From JBKHXU01 sp046565865 (GTDB lineage Bacteria; Pseudomonadota; Gammaproteobacteria; Acidiferrobacterales; Sulfurifustaceae): a DNA stretch of 5,050 bases. The translations under genes and the position numbers were made by a program. The stretch covers positions 1 to 5,050 of the forward strand of contig JBKHXU010000189.1 of NCBI GenBank assembly GCA_046565865.1. The letters run 5' to 3'. Below the pieces are notes generated by a model, which saw only the letters and a program-made list of their open reading frames with translations, was not told where the DNA came from and ran no database searches. Positions within the stretch are counted from its first letter, which is position 1; every line of letters starts with the position of its first letter. Below, in pieces: positions 1 to 5,050 of this stretch.

Positions 1-1168
1 GCACGGACGCGCCGCGCTGCAGATGCGCGAGGCAGCCGATGTTCGCGGTCGCAATCAACGCCGGTTTGCCGATCATCAATGCGTCCAGTTTGCGCGCACG
101 CAATGCGGTGGAAAGCTGCGGCTGCAATATCGAATAGGTACCGGCCGAACCGCAACAGAGATGCGCGTCGGGCACCGGCGTTAGCGTGTACCCGAGCCGA
201 CGCAATACACCCTCGACCACACCGTTCAACTTCTGCCCGTGTTTCAGCGTGCACGGCGATTGAAACGCGATCGTTTTCGGAGAAACTTTTAACCGTGTCA
301 AATCCTCGGCCGCCAGAACTTCGCCGAGGTCCTTCGTCATGCGCGCGATACGATCGGCCTTGGCCACATAAGCCGGGTCGTCGCGCAATAGGTGCCCATA
401 ATCCTTGACGTGCACACCGCATCCACTCGCCGTGGTGATCAGTGTCTCGGCGCCGGCCTCCACCTGCGGCCACCAGGCGTTGATATTGCGCCGCGCGAAG
501 TCGCGCGCCGAGTCGGTATCGCCCAAGTGATGACTCATGGCGCCGCAACAACCAGCGCGCGGCGCGGCAATGACGCTGATACCGAGCCGGTCGAGCACGC
601 GCGCGGTCGCGGCGTTGATGTTGGGCGCGAGCGCGGGCTGGACGCAGCCATCGAGGATCAACATGCGCCGCGCGTGGCGCGCTACGGGCCATGCCGTAGC
701 CGGCGTGCGTGCCGGCACTGACTGGCGCAGCGACGGCGGCAGCAGCGGCCGCATCAGTTGACCGATGCGCAGGAGCGCATTGAAACGCTCGGGGAAGGGA
801 AGTATCGAAAGCAGCGCATGCCGGCGAAACCGATCCCACATCGAGCGCGGCACCTCGCGCTCGATGTGCTCGCGGCCGATGTCGAGCAGCCGCCCGTAGC
901 GCACGCCGGAGGGACACGTCGTCTCGCACGCGCGGCAGGTGAGGCAGCGGTCGAGGTGCAACTGTGTTGCCGCGCTCGGGGCGTGACCCTCGAGCATCTG
1001 CTTCATGAGATAGATGCGCCCGCGCGGGCCGTCGAGTTCGTCGCCTAACAATTGATACGTCGGACACGTCGCGTTGCAAAATCCGCAGTGCACGCAGGCG
1101 CGCAGAATCGCGTCGGCCTCTTGGCCCGTGGGCGTGTCGCGGATATCGACGGCGAGCGCGGTTTTCAT
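1..1168 (-). CDS. glcF: Glycolate oxidase iron-sulfur subunit GlcF (C-terminus cut by window edge)
   Basis: This is the Fe-S subunit of glycolate oxidase, which with GlcD (FAD) and GlcE oxidises glycolate to glyoxylate and passes electrons to the membrane quinone pool. The frame is open from ATG at 1168 to the left edge, giving 389 residues. Against about 407 in E. coli GlcF, roughly 18 C-terminal residues are missing. Two ferredoxin-type clusters are visible: C25-x2-C28-x2-C31-x3-C35 and C75-x2-C78-x2-C81-x3-C85, each last Cys followed by Pro. Two CCG domains follow, with CCG at 207-209 and 338-340 and partner cysteines near 175, 250, 306 and 379. The end reads ANIGC-LAHLQ, as in GlcF. No in-frame start lies just upstream of this ATG, and no good Shine-Dalgarno precedes it. 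glcE is not upstream; doxX is, 124 bp away on the same strand. A paralogous CCG-domain Fe-S oxidoreductase is possible but less likely. Confidence 0.93.
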   Translation of the reverse strand, partial: MKTALAVDIRDTPTGQEADAILRACVHCGFCNATCPTYQLLGDELDGPRGRIYLMKQMLEGHAPSAATQLHLDRCLTCRACETTCPSGVRYGRLLDIGREHIEREVPRSMWDRFRRHALLSILPFPERFNALLRIGQLMRPLLPPSLRQSVPARTPATAWPVARHARRMLILDGCVQPALAPNINAATARVLDRLGISVIAAPRAGCCGAMSHHLGDTDSARDFARRNINAWWPQVEAGAETLITTASGCGVHVKDYGHLLRDDPAYVAKADRIARMTKDLGEVLAAEDLTRLKVSPKTIAFQSPCTLKHGQKLNGVVEGVLRRLGYTLTPVPDAHLCCGSAGTYSILQPQLSTALRARKLDALMIGKPALIATANIGCLAHLQRGASV

Positions 1169-1233
1169 GGCGGCGCGAGCATAACATAGCGGTTCCGGAC
1201 CGAATGGCGAGCACTGCTGAAGTCCTAGGACGG

Positions 1234-1268
1234 CCCTCCCCAAACCCTCTCCCGCAAGGGGAGAGGGC
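1234..1268. repeat. GC-rich hairpin repeat, copy 1 (glcF-doxX gap)
   Basis: A perfect 9-bp stem, CCCTCTCCC (1245-1253) with GGGAGAGGG (1259-1267), has a 5-nt loop. It is preceded by a CCCTCCCC tract at 1234-1241. The same core recurs in the gaps at about 1790-1829 and 3501-3580, so this is a dispersed intergenic element. It lies 25 bp past the doxX stop and could protect the 3' end of that transcript or help stop it. There is no proper T-run after the stem on either strand, so it is not a canonical intrinsic terminator. Confidence 0.8.
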
Positions 1269-1292
1269 TACCGCGCATAAACACTGGATGAG

Positions 1293-1730
1293 CTAGCTGC
1301 TGAGGACGCCGGATGCGCGCGTTGACGTCGTGGCGCCGACGCGGGAGTGACCAAGCGCCAAGGCGCCATCGCCGAGGAGTATTTGTACGAGCACCGCCAC
1401 CGCCAAAAACACTGGATACTCCCAACCGCCGTTCGGCGCGCTGGACACCCAGCCGTTCGGCAAATGCACCCACGCCGCGCCGAGCAGTACTGGCAACGTC
1501 GCGGCCGCGACGACGCGGGTGCGGTAACCGACGATCAACAGCGTGCCGGCGATCAACTCCGCCGCGACCACGACGTACGCCAACCAACCGGGGAAACCGA
1601 CCGTTTCAAAAAACTGCACGCTACCGGCCATCGTGAAGACCATGGGTTTGAGCAGGCCGTGGGCGATGAACATCACGCCCCATGCCAATCGTAACAATGC
1701 CGTACCGTATTCTGTCGTGCTTGTGTTCAT
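1293..1730 (-). CDS. DoxX family integral membrane protein
   Basis: This 145-residue protein has four predicted membrane segments: about 10-28, 48-69, 72-90 and 104-123. That is the usual DoxX/DoxD-like layout and length. Family-type residues are visible: the R-x4-G-x3-F-x2-HG-x2-K stretch in helix 1 (residues 14-28), E58 with G62 and R70 around helix 2, and the GWEYP motif (102-106) before helix 4. Family members are variously named quinol oxidase subunit-like or redox/thiol stress proteins, and the exact reaction here is unknown. The start is supported by AAGGAGA (1737-1743 on the complement), 6 nt from the ATG. The gene lies 116 bp downstream of the rhodanese gene on the same strand, so co-transcription is plausible, although a hairpin repeat sits between them. 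The last 20 or so residues are Ser/Thr-rich and probably a cytoplasmic tail. Confidence 0.9.
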   Translation of the reverse strand: MNTSTTEYGTALLRLAWGVMFIAHGLLKPMVFTMAGSVQFFETVGFPGWLAYVVVAAELIAGTLLIVGYRTRVVAAATLPVLLGAAWVHLPNGWVSSAPNGGWEYPVFLAVAVLVQILLGDGALALGHSRVGATTSTRASGVLSS

Positions 1731-1787
1731 CTCTGGTCTCCTTCGTTGTTAGAAAAAAGTGGTCTCAAAAGCATCTGGTCGAACTCG

Positions 1788-1829
1788 CCCCCTCCCATCC
1801 CCTCGCGGGGGAGGGCTAGGGTGGGGGAG
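1788..1829. repeat. GC-rich hairpin repeat, copy 2 (doxX-rhodanese gap)
   Basis: A perfect 7-bp stem, CCCTCCC (1790-1796) with GGGAGGG (1809-1815), is followed by an outer G-rich arm, GGGTGGGGGAG (1819-1829). On the complement it reads in the same order as the element at 3501-3580: CCC-type outer arm, short A/T linker, then a CCCTCCCC-type stem. It is therefore a diverged member of one family. It sits 17 bp past the rhodanese stop codon, in the leader or spacer of doxX. No T-tract makes it a standard terminator. Confidence 0.7.
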
Positions 1830-1846
1830 CTCCGCGAAATCGGCAG

Positions 1847-2236
1847 CTAAGCCGCCACGTCGCACGCACAATCGATGGCATCGACGGCGTTGCCGCTCGC
1901 CGACCAGGCGGCGAAGCCACCCTCCATTTCCATCACCCGATAGCCTTGCGACGCAAGCTCAAGCGCCGCGGCCGCCGCCAGGTGACAGGTTTGCGAGTAG
2001 CAATAAAGAACGTTGAGCTTGTCGCGCGATGCCCCGCTCGCGGTATGCCAGGTGCCGTACGGCATGTTCACGGCGCCGGGGAGATGGCCGGCCGCGTAGT
2101 CGGCCGGCTGACGCACGTCGATGACTACGATATCTTCGTTGCGATCGAGCATGCCCTTCACTTCGAACGGGCCGGTGGTGAATGCCATTTTGGCGGCGAA
2201 GTATTCGCGCGCCTTGTCGGGATTGCCGGTGATCAT
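1847..2236 (-). CDS. Single-domain rhodanese-like protein
   Basis: This 129-residue cytoplasmic protein has one rhodanese domain, the fold of sulfurtransferases that carry a persulfide on an active cysteine. Visible landmarks are IDVR (39-42), the AGHLPGA turn (49-55), the active loop after VLY with C79 and C84 (CYSQTC), and the GGFAAW motif (106-111). The usual CxxGxR loop is not present: the loop arginine is replaced by Cys84 and Gly is absent, so standard thiosulfate sulfurtransferase activity cannot be assumed. A C-terminal C-A-C (123-125) adds two further thiols. An ATG at 2335 is in frame, but the start at 2236 is chosen because AGGAGA sits 6 nt upstream of it. The extra 33 residues would be low-quality sequence read through the promoter region. 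The gene is divergent from a LysR regulator and upstream of doxX, so a sulfur or redox stress role is inferred. Confidence 0.9.
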   Translation of the reverse strand: MITGNPDKAREYFAAKMAFTTGPFEVKGMLDRNEDIVVIDVRQPADYAAGHLPGAVNMPYGTWHTASGASRDKLNVLYCYSQTCHLAAAAALELASQGYRVMEMEGGFAAWSASGNAVDAIDCACDVAA

Positions 2237-2242
2237 GATGCG

Positions 2243-2248
2243 TCTCCT
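2243..2248 (-). promoter_or_regulatory. Ribosome binding site that fixes the rhodanese start
   Basis: AGGAGA on the complement, 6 nt before the ATG at 2236. It supports this ATG over the in-frame upstream ATG at 2335, which lies inside the palindromic operator and has no comparable site. Confidence 0.85.
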
Positions 2249-2328
2249 GTTGGATGAGTTGCACGGCGAACCGTGTAACCGCAGTGTGGCGGCGAATAGC
2301 GATTGGATCATCGGGGTTTCGGGCATAA

Positions 2329-2353
2329 CATTCATGCCGCGCCGTCATGAATG
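2329..2353. promoter_or_regulatory. Probable LysR-type operator (palindrome, T-N11-A)
   Basis: CATTCATG (2329-2336) and CATGAATG (2346-2353) are perfect 8-bp inverted arms around a 9-bp spacer. Read as ATTCAT-N11-ATGAAT, they match the T-N11-A rule known for LysR-family recognition sites. The site ends 7 nt before the regulator's ATG, so binding could block the regulator's own transcription. Its centre is about 105 bp upstream of the rhodanese ATG, which would suit activation from near -65 of a rhodanese promoter with a leader of about 40 nt. The palindrome is seen directly; its binding by the adjacent regulator is inferred. Confidence 0.75.
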
Positions 2354-2360
2354 ACAAACG

Positions 2361-3269
2361 ATGGAACACTTGAGCGATATCGCGGTTTTCGTGCGCGTGG
2401 TCGAGGCCGGCAGTTTTACGGCCGCGGCCGAGCAGCTCGGGCTGTCGCAGTCGGCGGTGAGCAAATGCGTCACGCGCCTGGAGACACACCTCGGCACGCG
2501 CCTGCTCAACCGCAGCACGCGCAAGTTCTCGCTCACCGAGGCCGGCAGCGCGCTGCATGCCCGCGGGCGGCGCGCGCTCGATGAACTGGAAGAGGCCGAG
2601 CTTGAAGTGGCGCGACTGCAGACCGAGCCGCGCGGCGTGCTGCGGGTCAACGCGCCGATGTCGTTCGGCATACTCCATCTCGCGCCCGCATTGGCCGAAT
2701 TCCTGAATCGCTATCCGGCACTGACGGTGGATTTGCAGTTGGACGATCGCATCGTCGACTTGGTGGAGGAAGGCTTCGATTGCGCCATCCGCATTAAGGC
2801 GCTCACCGATTCGACGTTGGTCGCGCGCAAGCTGGCGCCGTGTCGCATGGCGGTATGCGCATCACCCGACTATCTCAAACGCCACGGCACGCCGACGACG
2901 CCCGATGCGCTGCGCGAACACACCTGCCTCGTCTACACCTATCGCAGTGATCCCACCGACTGGAAATTCCAGGGACCTGACGGACGCGAGCACAGTGTCG
3001 CCGTCGCCGGGCGGCTGCACTACAACAACGGCTTGGTCGCGCGCGAGGCCACGCTCGCCGGCCTCGGCCTTCTGTTGACGCCGACGTTCTATGTCGGCGA
3101 AGACCTGCGCGCTGGACGGCTGCACGCCATCCTTGGCGACTACATCCCGGTGCCGGAACTCAGCATCTACGTCGTATATCCGGAGCGCCGGCATCTCTCG
3201 CCGAAGGTGCGCGCCTTCGTTGATTTCCTCGCCACGCGCTTCGGCACCCCGCCCTATTGGGACCCGTAA
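2361..3269 (+). CDS. LysR-type transcriptional regulator
   Basis: This 302-residue protein has the normal length for the family. The N-terminal winged helix-turn-helix covers about residues 1-60, with the recognition stretch SFTAAAEQLGLSQSAVSKCV at 18-37 and LGTRLLNRSTRKFSLTEAG after it. A linker helix (about 65-88) is followed by the effector-binding domain (about 91-293), in which GILHLAPALAEFL, the DLVEEGFDCAIRI segment (133-145) and VGEDLRAGRLHAIL (245-258) are typical. The sequence resembles the CrgA/DmlR-like branch, but the effector cannot be told. The start is the only sensible ATG for a full HTH, although no Shine-Dalgarno is visible before it. The divergent rhodanese gene and the palindrome between them suggest it controls that gene and itself. 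Its stop is 1 bp from the stop of the convergent chaperone gene. Confidence 0.95.
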   Translation: MEHLSDIAVFVRVVEAGSFTAAAEQLGLSQSAVSKCVTRLETHLGTRLLNRSTRKFSLTEAGSALHARGRRALDELEEAELEVARLQTEPRGVLRVNAPMSFGILHLAPALAEFLNRYPALTVDLQLDDRIVDLVEEGFDCAIRIKALTDSTLVARKLAPCRMAVCASPDYLKRHGTPTTPDALREHTCLVYTYRSDPTDWKFQGPDGREHSVAVAGRLHYNNGLVAREATLAGLGLLLTPTFYVGEDLRAGRLHAILGDYIPVPELSIYVVYPERRHLSPKVRAFVDFLATRFGTPPYWDP

Positions 3270-3270
3270 C

Positions 3271-3471
3271 CTAGGCCACGGGCTGCGGCGTATAACCCGC
3301 GTCCCGAATCGTCTGCGCCACGGTCTCGGCGCTGGCCGCGCCGTCGACGCGCACGCGTTTGCGGCCGAGATCGACCTCGACCTTACCGTTAGGCTCGATG
3401 GCGCGCAGCGCCTTGGTCAGGGAGGCGACGCAGTGGTTGCAGGTCATGTCGTTGACGGTGTATTCGATCAT
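3271..3471 (-). CDS. Small HMA-domain copper chaperone (CopZ-like)
   Basis: This 66-residue protein consists of a single heavy-metal-associated domain. It has the metal-binding loop MTCNHC with Cys11 and Cys14, a middle acidic/basic strand segment, and the conserved AGY near the end (58-60), as in CopZ/Atx1-type Cu(I) chaperones. Such proteins bind cytosolic Cu(I) through the two cysteines and hand it to the N-terminal HMA domain of CopA. GAGGAG (3480-3485 on the complement) lies 8 nt before the ATG. The gene is divergent from the copper ATPase and has its own CueR-type promoter, which supports copper rather than mercury or zinc as the metal. Its stop is 1 bp from the LysR stop, with no space for a terminator. 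A different soft metal is possible but less likely. Confidence 0.92.
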   Translation of the reverse strand: MIEYTVNDMTCNHCVASLTKALRAIEPNGKVEVDLGRKRVRVDGAASAETVAQTIRDAGYTPQPVA

Positions 3472-3500
3472 GGTTGTTGCTCCTCGTTGTGAGACCTAAG

Positions 3501-3580
3501 GCCCTCATCCCAACCCTTCTCCCGGAGGGAGACGGGTTCTATTTCCCCTCTCCCTTCGGGAGAGGGGCGGGGGTGAGGGC
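3501..3580. repeat. 80-bp composite hairpin repeat (copy 3, double)
   Basis: Outer arms GCCCTCATCCC (3501-3511) and GGGGTGAGGGC (3570-3580) pair with a single mismatch. They enclose two inner hairpins. The first (about 3514-3536) has a CCCTTCTCCC/GGGAGACGGG-like imperfect stem. The second is a perfect 10-bp stem, CCCCTCTCCC (3545-3554) with GGGAGAGGGG (3558-3567), with a 3-nt loop. Folded, it would form a three-stem cloverleaf-like structure. The inner core is shared with the copies near 1245 and 1790. It lies between the predicted chaperone promoter and the chaperone start codon, so it should be transcribed in the leader of that mRNA. Confidence 0.85.
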
Positions 3581-3591
3581 AATTGCAGGTT

Positions 3592-3622
3592 AGTGTGTCG
3601 CTTCCCACCATGGGAAGGTCAA
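3592..3622 (-). promoter_or_regulatory. CueR-type promoter/operator for the HMA chaperone
   Basis: On the complement, -35 TTGACC (3617-3622) and a weak -10 CACACT (3592-3597) are separated by 19 bp. That is the overlong spacing typical of MerR-family-activated promoters. The spacer holds the dyad CTTCCCA-TGG-TGGGAAG (3601-3617), matching the known CueR pattern ACCTTCC-N7-GGAAG. Transcription would start near 3585, leaving a leader of roughly 110 nt before the chaperone ATG. Activation by Cu(I)-CueR is inferred from the match to the E. coli copA promoter type; no regulator gene is in view. Confidence 0.85.
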
Positions 3623-3657
3623 GGGGGCTCAGCGCTTGACCTTCCCATGGTGGGAAG
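3601..3657. repeat. Perfect 23-bp inverted repeat formed by the two copper operators
   Basis: Positions 3601-3623 and 3635-3657 are exact reverse complements over all 23 bp, around an 11-bp centre (3624-3634). Each arm contains a complete CueR-like dyad plus the TTGACC -35. The identity includes the 7-bp spacer between half-sites. Identity ends at both flanks (3600/3658 and 3624/3634). The arrangement places two divergent promoters back to back with their -35 boxes 13 bp apart. Confidence 0.95.
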
Positions 3658-3666
3658 GACGAGACT
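3636..3666 (+). promoter_or_regulatory. CueR-type promoter/operator for copA
   Basis: -35 TTGACC (3636-3641) and a poor -10 GAGACT (3661-3666) are 19 bp apart. The dyad CCTTCCCA-TGG-TGGGAAGG (3640-3658) fills the spacer. This is the layout of MerR-family promoters such as E. coli copA, in which the activator untwists an overlong spacer. The start of transcription would be near 3673, some 28 nt before the copA ATG. The weak -10 together with the long spacer predicts little activity without the activator. Confidence 0.88.
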
Positions 3667-3700
3667 GGGAGCGTACCATAGCCACCGGAGCCAACTGACC

Positions 3701-5050
<1,350 letters not shown>

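Noticed and set aside
79..1048. Several plus-strand open frames of 74-109 codons in the first kilobase
   Set aside because: All are antisense to glcF, which has both ferredoxin motifs and both CCG domains in one unbroken minus-strand frame.
1169..1200. Possible extended -10 (TG-T-TATGCT on the complement) just upstream of glcF
   Set aside because: No acceptable -35 lies 16-18 bp away, and the start site would fall almost on the ATG. It is too weak to list as a promoter.
1234..1268. Intrinsic terminator after doxX
   Set aside because: The stem is strong but no T-run follows on either strand, and the same stem occurs elsewhere between genes, so a dispersed repeat explains it better.
2237..2335. 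Extended N-terminus of the rhodanese starting at 2335
   Set aside because: The added 33 residues resemble no rhodanese N-terminus, the ATG lies inside the palindrome, and a good AGGAGA site sits just before the ATG at 2236.
1959..2678. Minus-strand open frame of 239 codons spanning the rhodanese-lysR junction
   Set aside because: It overlaps two clear genes in other frames and covers the divergent promoter. Its translation is low-complexity Arg/His-rich sequence without a domain.
3501..3580. CRISPR-like or riboswitch reading of the structured 80-bp region
   Set aside because: There are no regularly spaced direct repeats with unique spacers. The structure is made of inverted C/G-rich arms shared with other gaps, not a conserved ligand-binding core I can recognise.

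Overview
The window is compact, GC-rich bacterial chromosome, most likely from a proteobacterium. I infer a high-GC gamma- or betaproteobacterium from the GlcF type, the DoxX/rhodanese/LysR neighbourhood, the CueR-type copper operators and the GC-hairpin intergenic repeats. The sequence does not fix the genus. I see no tRNA, rRNA, CRISPR array, transposase or phage gene.

Left part (1-2236, all minus strand). Reading right to left, there is a single-domain rhodanese-like protein, a DoxX-family membrane protein and then glcF, the iron-sulfur subunit of glycolate oxidase. The C-terminus of glcF runs off the left edge. Each of the two gaps between these genes (about 120 bp) carries a GC-rich hairpin of one shared family. 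glcF does not have glcE directly upstream, which is unusual.

Middle part (2237-3269). A LysR-type regulator is divergent from the rhodanese gene. The 124-bp gap contains a clear 8-bp-arm palindrome that fits the LysR T-N11-A operator rule. This makes the rhodanese gene, and perhaps doxX, the likely target, along with the regulator itself.

Right part (3271-5050) is a copper-efflux module. A 66-residue HMA-domain metallochaperone (minus strand) and a CopA-type copper P1B-ATPase (plus strand, cut by the right edge after 450 residues) are divergent. Between them are two back-to-back CueR/MerR-type operator-promoters that are exact mirror copies of each other over 23 bp. One faces each gene, each with a TTGACC -35 and a 19-bp spacer. 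The inferred logic is that copper-loaded CueR turns on both promoters, the chaperone carries Cu(I) in the cytoplasm, and the ATPase pumps it out. The regulator gene is not in the window. An 80-bp composite hairpin repeat lies in the predicted 5' leader of the chaperone transcript.

The individual gene families are all known, and I see no evidence of a wholly new system. The most notable points are the mirrored copper promoters, the repeat placed in the chaperone leader, the LysR-linked rhodanese/DoxX pair, and the glcF gene apart from glcE.
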